A stretch of DNA of 64,000 nt. Origin: Fulvitalea axinellae. GTDB taxonomy: Bacteria > Bacteroidota > Bacteroidia > Cytophagales > Cyclobacteriaceae. Below, in pieces: positions 46,779 to 54,803 of the stretch. A program made the translations under genes and the position numbers. The notes under the pieces are model-generated. The model saw only the letters and a list, made by a program, of their open reading frames with translations. It was not told the DNA's origin and did not search any database. Each line of letters begins with the position of its first letter. Positions within the stretch are counted from its first letter, which is position 1. The DNA lies in contig NZ_AP025314.1 in the NCBI RefSeq assembly GCF_036492835.1, forward strand, positions 372,001-436,000, read 5' to 3'.

Positions 46779-46904
46779 TTTTATCCGGAAAATAGAGCGT
46801 GAAGGAAATGTGCGTGACGAAAATTCGGGGTAAAACCGGGCGGAAAAAGCTTGGGAGCGGAAAAATTTTGCGAAAACCATGGAAGAAGAATAGCAAGGAC
46901 GGAT

Positions 46905-47582
46905 TTATCCAGTGCTTTCCCTGAGTTTGGCGATTCGTCGGCTGGTTTTGCGCCGGAAAATGGACGGAGGTTTTGCGGGGGGACGCATGGACGCCGAAAA
47001 AATTCCGCTGATGTCAGGTTTAGGGAAAAATGGCGCCGGTTTCTGTGTCGTTGTTTCCGGGATTTCCTTTTTTGCCGTGGATTTCGGGCGCCGTTTTGAG
47101 AGTGTTTTCTTTTCCACGCTCAGGAGCCAATCATAATAGGGGAGGTCTTCGAAGGTGAATTTTTTTAGGCGCCAATCGGAATGGAAGCTGAAGGCCTTCT
47201 TTTTTCCCCTGCGGGAAAATATGTCGGGTTTGTTTCGTGAATAATTTACGAGATCGGAAAGCCAAGCGGTTTCGTTTCGGGAAAAACGCTCGCCGGCAAC
47301 GTAGCGCCATTTATACGGCTTGCCGTATGTGCGGTAACAGCTTGCGTACACGCGTTTGCGCGCTGTATAAAGTTCGTTGGCCAGCCGTGGACAATAGCCG
47401 TACTTAAAAGTGACCCTATTTCTGTGGAGTTCCCGGCTTACCGTGGACGGCGACCGGTTTATTGTCTGCGCGATTTTGCGTATGGAAAATCCGAACAGTT
47501 CCATATCGTGAATGATGTGGCGTTCCAAAGCGCTGAGGTGGCGGTAGAGGTGCGGACGTTCGGCGGATTCCTTTACGGGCAT
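46905..47582 (-). CDS. IS30-type HTH protein without catalytic domain
   Basis: 225 residues. Residues 13-52 (LSALERHIIHDMELFGFSIR, then KIAQTINRSPSTVSRELHRN) match the N-terminal helix-turn-helix of IS30 transposases. The next segment (ANELYTARKRVYAS) also recalls IS30. From about residue 75 on the similarity ends: a basic, proline- and lysine-rich tail follows with no DDE motif. Only 250 bases separate its stop from the next gene, so no catalytic half can be present downstream. It is either a decayed element or a captured DNA-binding domain. No inverted repeats were found around it. Confidence 0.65.
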   Translation of the reverse strand: MPVKESAERPHLYRHLSALERHIIHDMELFGFSIRKIAQTINRSPSTVSRELHRNRVTFKYGYCPRLANELYTARKRVYASCYRTYGKPYKWRYVAGERFSRNETAWLSDLVNYSRNKPDIFSRRGKKKAFSFHSDWRLKKFTFEDLPYYDWLLSVEKKTLSKRRPKSTAKKEIPETTTQKPAPFFPKPDISGIFSASMRPPAKPPSIFRRKTSRRIAKLRESTG

Positions 47583-48198
47583 TTTTTCGCTACGGTTTTT
47601 GCGTTGTGTTTCAGTACGTTTGAAATGTGCGATGGTTTTGTGTTCGTCTTTTCGCCGAGGTTAGTTTTTGTGCAAAAAATGAAAGGGGAATTTATTCGTA
47701 GCCACAAGCCCGGAGAAAAGTGTGACGGTGTTTTCTAGGATTATAAAAAGTACCTTAGATTGTAGCGAGACCATTTTTTAGCCTAAAAAAACGTGTGGCT
47801 TTTCGGGTTGAAAAACCTCTTGTGTTTTTAAGTGTGGTTTTTCAGGCTGAAACGGCACATCGAATAATCCGAAATAATGATAGTTTCGTTATTTTTTTAT
47901 AATCGTGTTTTGATGCGGATTTTACGGTTTCGGAGAACTTTTCCAGTTGTTTTTCATTGCTTTTCAGTTCGTTATAATCGCTTTGATATTAGTATATCGG
48001 TTTTTGGACCGGAGGCCGTGAGCGGGCTCTATTTGTGTGTCAGATAGCGGTATGGCCAGAGTGGTCGGTGAATCCGGTGAGCATGATTCGGCTCCAAAAT
48101 TTTTAAGGCGAGACAACCTGCGCCGAAGTTTTTTTGTCAGGCAGTTGAAGGGGAGACGAATGTTTTTCATCGACAAGGATATTTTTAACTGAACGAAA
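47583..48198 (+). other. Intergenic region with imperfect direct repeats
   Basis: About 615 bases without an intact gene. A 22-bp imperfect direct repeat (GTGTGGCTTTTCGGGTTGAA and GTGTGGTTTTTCAGGCTGAA) starts near 47793 and 47832. The right-hand part contains the degenerate OmpA-like fragment listed separately. Confidence 0.45.
47960..48176 (-). pseudogene. Possible decayed OmpA-like C-terminal domain fragment
   Basis: Minus-strand translation shows RIMLTGFTDHSGHTAI in one frame, which resembles the OmpA peptidoglycan-binding core (I-x-G-x-T-D-x-x-G), interrupted directly by a stop. Shortly after, other frames give pieces such as NRARS and DILISK that would fit the following NxxLSxxRA and YL segments. 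Several frameshifts would be needed to join them. This is a weak, motif-only call. Confidence 0.3.
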
Positions 48199-49251
48199 AT
48201 GAGTAAACGACTGCTCGTGTTGATTGTGATTTTTGGAATGCTCTGCCCTGTTTTTGTAAATGCGCAAGGAATAAATTTTTTCGGCGGATCTTATGATGAA
48301 GCGGTGGCGAAGGCGAAGCGGGAGAATAAGTCATTGTTGATTTATTTTACGGCGAAGTGGTGTGGCCCATGCAGGCATATGGACAAATACATTTTCACGG
48401 ATCCTGAAGTGGCGGGTTTGGCCGATAAATTCTACGTTCCGGTAAAGTTTGACGTGGACGAGCGCAAAAGCATGGAGTATTACGTGCAGTATACGGGCAC
48501 CGACAGGGTAAGCGTTCCGATTTTTGTTGTGGCTAGCCCGGAGGAAAAAATCTTGCGGAAAAGGAACGGGTCAATGAAGTTGTCTCAGTTTAAAGAGTTT
48601 TTGGCTTCCGGAAAAAATGCGGAGGCCGTAGCGCAGGTAAAAGAAGTGGCCAAAAATGTTGAGGGAAAATCCGCTTCGTCAGGATTTGGTGGCTTTGTAT
48701 ACAACTGTAAAAACAGCCGATGGAAACCCGGACTTAGGTTGGGCATAAATGTTTCGGGTGTGCGGACAAAGAACTCTTTGGATGTTGTCGATTTGCGGGC
48801 CGGTTTTCTGGGCGGAGTGTTTTTCGATTATACGGGAAAACGTTTTTCGTTTCAGCCCGGAATAAACTTTACGGCAAAAGGAGCGGAAGATTCCGATACC
48901 AAATTGAGGCTGAATTACCTGGAAGTTCCGTTAAAATTCAGCCTAAATATTCTGAAACACAGGATAGTCGGCTGTCCGCAGGCTGTTAGGCTCGATATAA
49001 ATCCGTACGGAGCTTACGCTTTAGGCGGAAAAATTAGGGACGACCACGGCGAGCATTCCGTGAAATTCGGAAGCGGTGACGATAAAGCGCGGCGTTTTGA
49101 TTACGGTTTGAAAACGGGCCTAAGTTTACGCATGGGAAGTTTTGAGCCTTCTTTGGGTTATGACATAGGTGTGCGTGATGTATTAACGGGAAAAGGTGAG
49201 TGGTATAACCGCGGATTTTATTTTAATATGGCTGTGGTTATCGGGAAGTAA
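48199..49251 (+). CDS. Thioredoxin-domain/outer-membrane beta-barrel fusion protein
   Basis: 350 residues with a signal peptide (about 1-23). A thioredoxin-like domain (about 28-140) has the active site WCGPC (54-58) after LLIYFTAK and the cis-Pro at 107 (VSVPIFVVA). A linker of about 30 residues leads to a C-terminal domain (about 175-350) with the look of a Bacteroidota OMP_b-brl (PorT-like) barrel: GLRLGINVSGV, LNYLEVPLKFSLN, GLKTGLSLRMGSFEPSLGYD, and a terminal strand FYFNMAVVIGK. This pairing would place a disulfide-active domain at the periplasmic side of the outer membrane. I know both domains separately, not this fusion. Single gene with its own terminator. Confidence 0.8.
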   Translation: MSKRLLVLIVIFGMLCPVFVNAQGINFFGGSYDEAVAKAKRENKSLLIYFTAKWCGPCRHMDKYIFTDPEVAGLADKFYVPVKFDVDERKSMEYYVQYTGTDRVSVPIFVVASPEEKILRKRNGSMKLSQFKEFLASGKNAEAVAQVKEVAKNVEGKSASSGFGGFVYNCKNSRWKPGLRLGINVSGVRTKNSLDVVDLRAGFLGGVFFDYTGKRFSFQPGINFTAKGAEDSDTKLRLNYLEVPLKFSLNILKHRIVGCPQAVRLDINPYGAYALGGKIRDDHGEHSVKFGSGDDKARRFDYGLKTGLSLRMGSFEPSLGYDIGVRDVLTGKGEWYNRGFYFNMAVVIGK

Positions 49252-49272
49252 TGAGGGAAGTTTCCAGCGAAA

Positions 49273-49300
49273 AAACGGCACGCGATTTTGCGTGCCGTTT
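49273..49300. terminator. Bidirectional terminator between fusion gene and GH95 gene
   Basis: AAACGGCACGC/GCGTGCCGTTT stem with a six-base loop; A/T-tracts on both sides serve both convergent genes. Confidence 0.9.
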
Positions 49301-49326
49301 TCATTAAGATTTTTTCGGGAAGTATT

Positions 49327-51753
49327 TTAGATGCTCTTCAACTCACCGTCAAATTTGTATTTGGTTCCGGGCTTGGCGTTTAGCGTGGCTTCTTTTCCGT
49401 TGCAGATTACCGTGCATGCACCGCCTTTTTCGGAAGTTAGGCTTACGGTTTTCGCTTTGCCGTTTTCCCATTCAATATCTACGGTGAAACCGCCGCGTGC
49501 GCGGAGTCCGGTTACTTTTCCTTTTTGCCAAGCGGGAGCGAGGGCTGGAAGTATCTCGATTTTTCCACTCTGGCTTTGGAGTAACATTTCTGCGATGCCG
49601 GCCGTACCGCCCATATTTCCGTCGAGCTGGAAAGGCGGGTGCGCGCAAAGCATATTGTTATATGTGCCACCGCCGTGGAGCATTTCTTCTTTCTGCGAAA
49701 TTACGGGACGCATCAGGTTGCCGAGAAGTTTTCGCGCGCGTTTTCCGTCGCGCAGGCGCGCCCAAAAGTTAACTTTCCAGCCCAAAGACCAGCCAGTACC
49801 GCTGTCGCCTCTGTAGTTGAGCGAGGTTTTGGCCGCTTCGGCGAGCTTTGGTGTAGTATTAACCGAAATTTGGCGGCCGGGATGGAGCGCAAAAAGGTGC
49901 GACACGTGACGGTGCTTGTTCTCCGGATCGTCGATATCTTCTTTCCATTCCTGCAACTGCCCGAGACGTCCGATTTTCGGGGCCGAAAGTTTGTCGCGTT
50001 TCATGATGAGCGTATCGCGGAAGGCTTTGTCCACGCCCAATATTTCGGAAGCTTCAATAGTGTTGGTGAAAATATCCCAGGCGATTTGCTGGTCCATTGA
50101 TGCGCCTACGGAAATATCGCCGTGTTCGGGAGAAAAAGAAGGCGCGGAAACTAGTGATCCGTCTTTATCCTGAACCAAATAATCTACCCAGAAAACGGCG
50201 GCGCCTTTCATAAGCGGATAAGCCGTGTCGCGCAAAAACGCGGTGTCTTTCGCGTAAGCGAAATGTTCCCAGCTGTGTTGCGTGGTCCAAGCGGCGCCCG
50301 CTGGAAAATGTCCCCACGGCATTCCCCAACCCGGAGCCGTGTAACCGAACGCGTTGTTCATGGTGTTTACGATCCATCCGCGGCAGTTGAAAAATTCTTT
50401 CGCCGAGGTAGTTCCGGGTTCAACGAGAGTTTTTGTGTATTCGATCAGCGGTTCGTGGCATTCGGCCAGGTTTGTAGCCTCGGCCGGCCAATAAATCATC
50501 TGCTCGTTGATGTTCATGTGATAGTCGCATGCCCACGGCGGATTGTTAAGGTTGTTCCATTTTCCCTGAAGGTTTGCGGGCATGGAGCCGGGCCGCGACG
50601 AACTGATGAGCAAATAACGACCGTACTGAAAGTAAAGCTCTTCGAAGTCAAGGTCTTTTCTGCCTTCGCGATAATCATGTAGGCGCTGAACGGTATTCTT
50701 TTCGGCGCCGGAATTATCTCCGCCCAAATCGAGCGTAACCCTTTGGAAGAGGTTTTGGTAATCGCTTTTGTGATCGGCGAAAATGCTCGACGCTTTTTTG
50801 TCTTTGATTTTGGCCAGCGTTTTCGCGTTGGCTTTTTTGTAGTCTTTACCGGTGTAGTTCGGATACTTATTTATATAAGAAGTAGCGGCTGTGAGAACGA
50901 GCGTCATTTTTCCGGCGCCTTTCACTTGGAGCGTTCCGTTTTCGGCCGAAATTTTTCCGCCTTCTGCGCGCGCCACAAGTTTGGCCTCGTATCCCATTCC
51001 GTTGTCGGGCACGTTTCCGCTAAGGGTTACGGTTTTTCCTTCGGCCGAAATGGTGGCGTTCTTTTGTCCGGGCGCAAAAGTTACAGTGTATTCCGTAGCG
51101 CCGGGCTTGGTGGTTTCGAATTCGAAAACCAAAACGCGGTCGGGATAGCTGGCGAAATACCTGCGGGAGAATTTGGCGTCGCCTACGGCGTAAGAAATAT
51201 TCGCGGTGGCGTCGTTGAGGTCCAGATTTCGCTCATAATCCGTCACTTTTCCGTCGGGATGTTTTACGCTTACCAACACTTCGCCGAAGTTTTGGTAGGC
51301 TCCGTATCCTTCCCAAGAAAGTTCCGAGCCTGTTTTCGGCTTCAGCCTTCCGGTAAGTTCTTTTGAAAGAACGTCCGCCGCGGTTTTTTTATCGCCGGAA
51401 AGAAGGCTCGCCCTGATTTTGCGCAGATGTTTCGACGCGTTTTTCCTGTTGCCCGATCTGTAATCGTCCCAAGAGTCGGGTCCGCCGGCCCAGAGGCTTT
51501 CTTCGTTGAACTGGATCCGTTCGTCGTTTACTTTACCGTAAACCATGGCGCCCATAAACCCGTTGCCGATCGGCAAGGCTTCGGTCATCCACTGTTTTGC
51601 TGGCTTGTCATATCGGAGCACTAAATTTAGGTCCGACTTTTTTTCGCCGGAATCCACTTCCGAATCTTTGTCTTTCGGTTCTCCGCACGAAAACAGCGTA
51701 GCACAAAACGCTGTAGCGAAGAAAAACCGTGAAAAATGGTTTTTACGAATCAT
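49327..51753 (-). CDS. GH95 alpha-L-fucosidase/galactosidase-family lipoprotein
   Basis: 808 residues from the ATG at 51753 (an upstream ATG at 51795 would spoil the signal peptide). The signal ends in TLFSC, then an acidic-lysine linker. The GH95 N-terminal beta domain starts at about LRYDKPAKQWMTEALPIGNG. The (alpha/alpha)6 barrel contains the conserved HMNINEQMIYWPAEATNL with the two catalytic-site Asn, the WEHF Glu region, and PPFQLDGNMGG with the Asp near the C-terminus. GH95 enzymes cleave alpha-1,2-fucosyl or alpha-L-galactosyl bonds by inversion. Probably periplasmic or surface-anchored. No other fucose genes are adjacent. Confidence 0.93.
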   Translation of the reverse strand: MIRKNHFSRFFFATAFCATLFSCGEPKDKDSEVDSGEKKSDLNLVLRYDKPAKQWMTEALPIGNGFMGAMVYGKVNDERIQFNEESLWAGGPDSWDDYRSGNRKNASKHLRKIRASLLSGDKKTAADVLSKELTGRLKPKTGSELSWEGYGAYQNFGEVLVSVKHPDGKVTDYERNLDLNDATANISYAVGDAKFSRRYFASYPDRVLVFEFETTKPGATEYTVTFAPGQKNATISAEGKTVTLSGNVPDNGMGYEAKLVARAEGGKISAENGTLQVKGAGKMTLVLTAATSYINKYPNYTGKDYKKANAKTLAKIKDKKASSIFADHKSDYQNLFQRVTLDLGGDNSGAEKNTVQRLHDYREGRKDLDFEELYFQYGRYLLISSSRPGSMPANLQGKWNNLNNPPWACDYHMNINEQMIYWPAEATNLAECHEPLIEYTKTLVEPGTTSAKEFFNCRGWIVNTMNNAFGYTAPGWGMPWGHFPAGAAWTTQHSWEHFAYAKDTAFLRDTAYPLMKGAAVFWVDYLVQDKDGSLVSAPSFSPEHGDISVGASMDQQIAWDIFTNTIEASEILGVDKAFRDTLIMKRDKLSAPKIGRLGQLQEWKEDIDDPENKHRHVSHLFALHPGRQISVNTTPKLAEAAKTSLNYRGDSGTGWSLGWKVNFWARLRDGKRARKLLGNLMRPVISQKEEMLHGGGTYNNMLCAHPPFQLDGNMGGTAGIAEMLLQSQSGKIEILPALAPAWQKGKVTGLRARGGFTVDIEWENGKAKTVSLTSEKGGACTVICNGKEATLNAKPGTKYKFDGELKSI

Positions 51754-51896
51754 GTTTGGTGTTGGGTTTTTGCAAAAATGTTTTAGCTGTAGCAATAATC
51801 TCTTTTTCGTTCCAAAATTCCGAATCGTGAATTGGGATTGATGAAAAATCCCCCGCCAAAAACGGCTTGACTATTCATTTTGTGTTTTTTGTGACA

Positions 51897-51932
51897 AAAA
51901 AATCCCGGGTACCACAGCGGGCACTCGGGATT
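51897..51932 (-). terminator. Terminator of the heavy-metal protein gene
   Basis: AATCCCGAGT pairs with ACCCGGGATT across a loop of about 14 bases, then a T-run on the minus strand. Confidence 0.8.
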
Positions 51933-51987
51933 ACTAGTGTTTTTTCGAAATGTTTTGGCCAATGTTTTTCGGCCGGTTATTCCGTTA

Positions 51988-52455
51988 TCAGTTTTTCTTC
52001 TTGCAGCAGGCTTTTCCTTCGGCTTTTTTCGCACAAGAGGCTTCGTCTTTAGAACAAGATGCTTTCTTCTCTTTCGAGCAGCATCCGGAAGCTTTAGCTC
52101 CGGCACGCTCGTATTTGCAGCAACCCGGAAGTTTTGCGTAAACTTCGTCTTTGGCTTTGGCTCCGGCGTTGTCATATCCCACGTCAGCGATTTTTTGCTG
52201 AATGGAAGCCAGCGTAATTACCGAAGGATCGTATTTTACGGTGATTTTTTTCGTGGTTTTGTCCCAGTCGGCGAGCTTTACGCCTTTTACTTCGCTCAGC
52301 GCCCCTTCGATACGCATTTCGCACATTCCGCAATTGCCCGAAACTGCGAAAACGGTTTTCTTAAATTTTCCGGCGAGTGCGTCAGAAGCGAAAAATGCCG
52401 TGGTGAGAAACAATGCGAAAGCGACAAAAGGAAGTTTTTTGCTCAGGATGTTCAT
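51988..52455 (-). CDS. Secreted HMA-domain metal-binding protein with Cys-rich tail
   Basis: 155 residues. A signal peptide (about 1-29, ending DALAG) precedes an HMA ferredoxin-like domain with the metal motif NCGMCEMR (Cys42, Cys45) and IADVGYDN. The last 45 residues are Lys/Ala/Ser-rich with eight Cys as CC and single-C units spaced every seven to ten residues. The HMA domain is MerP/copper-chaperone-like, so the protein probably binds copper or another soft metal in the periplasm. The tail recalls metallothionein-like sinks. No metal ATPase or regulator lies next to it. Own terminator. Confidence 0.85.
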   Translation of the reverse strand: MNILSKKLPFVAFALFLTTAFFASDALAGKFKKTVFAVSGNCGMCEMRIEGALSEVKGVKLADWDKTTKKITVKYDPSVITLASIQQKIADVGYDNAGAKAKDEVYAKLPGCCKYERAGAKASGCCSKEKKASCSKDEASCAKKAEGKACCKKKN

Positions 52456-52690
52456 AATCGTATGGATTTTATAGTGTCTAGAGTGTTTTTGTTCTAATTC
52501 GTTGATTCCGTGAAGATAGACTTTCCAGATCTAATAGAAAATATTTTGTTCCGAAAAGCTGACGTTCAGCGGTCTAAGGCTATTTCCGTGGCGAAAACTA
52601 ATTCTCCCACCATTAATAAGAGCCATTCTCTTAACGGAAAACGAACGGGAAGAGATTTCGGTATCCGGAATTTATTCCGTTTTGTTGGGA
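52456..52690 (+). other. Intergenic region upstream of the metal-binding protein gene
   Basis: About 235 bases between the metal-binding gene and the sigma factor terminator, holding the minus-strand promoter of the former. No gene or strict promoter motif seen. Confidence 0.4.
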
Positions 52691-52719
52691 CAAAAAAAAC
52701 CGGCGACTCTCGTCGCCGG
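52691..52719 (-). terminator. Terminator of the ECF sigma factor gene
   Basis: Perfect CCGGCGAC/GTCGCCGG stem, four-base loop, then eight T on the minus strand. About 120 bases separate it from the stop codon. Confidence 0.9.
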
Positions 52720-52840
52720 AAAAAATGTATATTATCAGTATTTACAAACTCTGTTTCAAAATCCTCGTTTGGCGGTCGGCCCGCCGGCTTCATCGTCTTT
52801 CCTTTCTTCGTTTACAGTTCGCTTTTAAATTCAATCACAC

Positions 52841-53455
52841 TTAGGCGACCAAAGCCAACACCTGTTCGTCAGACACGTCCATGCGCTTGCGCAAATTAAT
52901 CAAGGCGTAACGCATACGGCCAAGGGCCGTGTTAATGCTAACCCCAGTCTCGTCGGCGATCTCTTGGAAGCTCATTCCCATGTAGCTTCGCATTTGTAGG
53001 ACCATACGTTGCGATTCGGGCAACTCGTCGATCAACGATCTCAACTTTTTGATCACGTCGTTCTTAATCTGTTGGTCCTCACGGCTCAACTCACGGAAAT
53101 CAACGTCGCTGAACACGTTCGGGTTCTCCTCCGCCGACATCATAGGATATCGCTGTGTCTTCCTGAACCAGTCGATCGCGCGGTTATGAGCGCTTCTCAT
53201 CAACCAGGGCAGGAATTTGCCCTCTTCTTTATAATTACCCGACTTGATGGTATCCAAGGCCTTGATAAAGACCTCTTGCGCCAAGTCCTCGGCAACATCC
53301 TCGCTTTTTACGATAGCTCGGATTTTGTTGAGTACCCTATCGTAATACTTACCGCAAAGAATGTCGAAAGAGCCCTTACGGCCTCCGATAAACTCCTTGA
53401 TCAAGCGGGTATCTTCTGATACGGTTCTCATGGGCTTACTATTTAAGTTTGTCAA
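52841..53455 (-). CDS. ECF-subfamily RNA polymerase sigma factor
   Basis: 204 residues (196 if the ATG at 53431, MRTVSEDTRLI, is used). Region 2 contains AEDLAQEVFIKALDTI and the -10 recognition helix region LPWLMRSAHNRAIDWFRK. Region 4 contains LPESQRMVLQMRSYMGMSFQ and the helix-turn-helix EIADETGVSINTALGRMRYAL. No anti-sigma factor gene is adjacent, so control by stress or by expression level is open. A complete TTTG/TACTTTTG promoter lies 90-120 bases upstream; it is of the housekeeping type, not an obvious self-promoter. Confidence 0.93.
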   Translation of the reverse strand: MTNLNSKPMRTVSEDTRLIKEFIGGRKGSFDILCGKYYDRVLNKIRAIVKSEDVAEDLAQEVFIKALDTIKSGNYKEEGKFLPWLMRSAHNRAIDWFRKTQRYPMMSAEENPNVFSDVDFRELSREDQQIKNDVIKKLRSLIDELPESQRMVLQMRSYMGMSFQEIADETGVSINTALGRMRYALINLRKRMDVSDEQVLALVA

Positions 53456-53541
53456 ATTACTTTTCCGTAACCGCGGCTACGAAGATCGGATTCCCGGGAG
53501 ATGGCTCCCGGCTTGACCTTCCGTTTCCTTTCGTTACGATA

Positions 53542-53572
53542 CAAAAGTAAACCGTGAGAACAGCGATTCAAA
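53542..53572 (-). promoter_or_regulatory. Bacteroidota promoter of the ECF sigma gene
   Basis: -33 TTTG (53572-53569) and -7 TACTTTTG (53549-53542) are separated by 19 bases, an exact match to the consensus. Transcription would start near 53535. The rest of the region up to 53866 holds no gene. Confidence 0.8.
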
Positions 53573-53866
53573 GCAAAACAAATGAATAGTTGTTAATATA
53601 AGTTAAATAGTTCTGTCTGATTATCAGTGTTTAAGAAAATTTGTGGTTTTTCCTGGCAGAAATCGAAAGGCTTAATAATCCGGTGTCCGGTTTTACGTTT
53701 TTTTGGGCTAGGCGGATGCCTTTTGGCTATGCAAATCTTCTTTTTTGGCTTTTCAGCTTACTTCCATCCATAAAAACAAGCGTATTCTCAATCAAAAAGA
53801 CAGGTTGTTTTTGTTCTACTAAAAAAATATCCTTGGAAATATAATCCATGGAACATATTTTCCCGT

Positions 53867-54307
53867 ATGAAGATTGAAGACGAGATAAAACACGAGTTCA
53901 GCACGCCTCAAGAACGAGCCGCCACCAACGTGGTGTTTACGGCGAATTGGATACTGACCGAAGTGGCCATGCGCCTGAAACCTTCCGGGCTCTCATGGCA
54001 ACAGCTCAACATTCTGAGTATACTCAAAGGCCAGCCCAAAGGCCGCGCGACGGTAAACCTTATAAAGGAACGTATGGTAGACCGTATGCCGAACGTATCA
54101 AGATTGTTGAACAAGATGGCCGAGAAAGGACTTGTGACCAAACAAAGGGACACGCAAGACCAACGGGTGGTGTTCGTATCGTTAACGGAGACTGGCGACG
54201 CCTCGCGCGAAAAAGCTAGGGAGGCCTTGGCTTCCAAGAGCCTGATTTCTCTGGACGACAAACGGGCAGACCAGCTCAACGGCCTGTTGGAGGAACTACG
54301 GGAATAA
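53867..54307 (+). CDS. MarR-family transcriptional regulator
   Basis: 146 residues. The winged helix runs from LSWQQLNILSILKG through NLIKERMVDRMPNVSRLLNKM to the wing with KQRDTQDQRVVFVSLTETG (the DxRxxxxxLT pattern of MarR). It sits 71 bases before ohr on the same strand, the place where OhrR regulators are found. OhrR senses peroxides by a Cys near its N-terminus; this protein contains no cysteine at all. Control of the downstream ohr-oxidoreductase-yqhD genes is likely, by a ligand other than a thiol switch. Confidence 0.92.
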   Translation: MKIEDEIKHEFSTPQERAATNVVFTANWILTEVAMRLKPSGLSWQQLNILSILKGQPKGRATVNLIKERMVDRMPNVSRLLNKMAEKGLVTKQRDTQDQRVVFVSLTETGDASREKAREALASKSLISLDDKRADQLNGLLEELRE

Positions 54308-54378
54308 CGTATCCTTTCTTTCTCCAGCTGTTTGTCCTGTCTGGAAAACAATTTAAAAGCAAACTAACAAATCAGAAG

Positions 54379-54789
54379 ATGCAAACCTTATACACGGCCC
54401 AAGCGGCCACTACTGGCGGACGAGACGGACGCGTGAGCTCAAAAGACGGACAATTGGAGTTTGACGTTCGCATCCCGAAAGAGATGGGCGGTGCCGGTGG
54501 TGCCACAAATCCGGAACAGCTTTTCGCCGCGGGTTATTCGGCTTGTTTTGACAGCGCCCTAAATCTTGTGGCCCGTGGCCAAGGCGTGGATCTGAAAGGA
54601 TCGGTTGTGGACGCCGAAGTGAGCATCGGAAAAGAAGGTGAGGCTTATAAGTTGGCCGTAAAGCTGACCGTAACTATGCCGGGCGTGGAAAAAGAAGTGG
54701 CGCAGAAGCTGGTGGAAGCCGCGCATCAGGTTTGCCCGTATTCGAATGCTACCAGAGGAAATGTTGAAGTGGAATTGGTAGTGGCCTAA
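54379..54789 (+). CDS. ohr: Organic hydroperoxide resistance protein (Ohr/OsmC family)
   Basis: 136 residues, standard Ohr length. The two catalytic cysteines are Cys56 (GYSACFDSAL) and Cys119 (HQVCPYSNATRGN), and the Arg of the GGRDGRV segment is in place. Ohr reduces organic hydroperoxides and lipid peroxides with lipoyl-protein as electron donor. It lies 71 bases after marR and 14 before the next gene. Confidence 0.95.
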   Translation: MQTLYTAQAATTGGRDGRVSSKDGQLEFDVRIPKEMGGAGGATNPEQLFAAGYSACFDSALNLVARGQGVDLKGSVVDAEVSIGKEGEAYKLAVKLTVTMPGVEKEVAQKLVEAAHQVCPYSNATRGNVEVELVVA

Positions 54790-54803
54790 CTAAAAAGAGG
54801 TAA

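Noticed and set aside
47964..48176. 70-codon minus-strand frame
   Set aside because: It begins at TTG and its product is unlike any protein; better explained as a decayed gene fragment.
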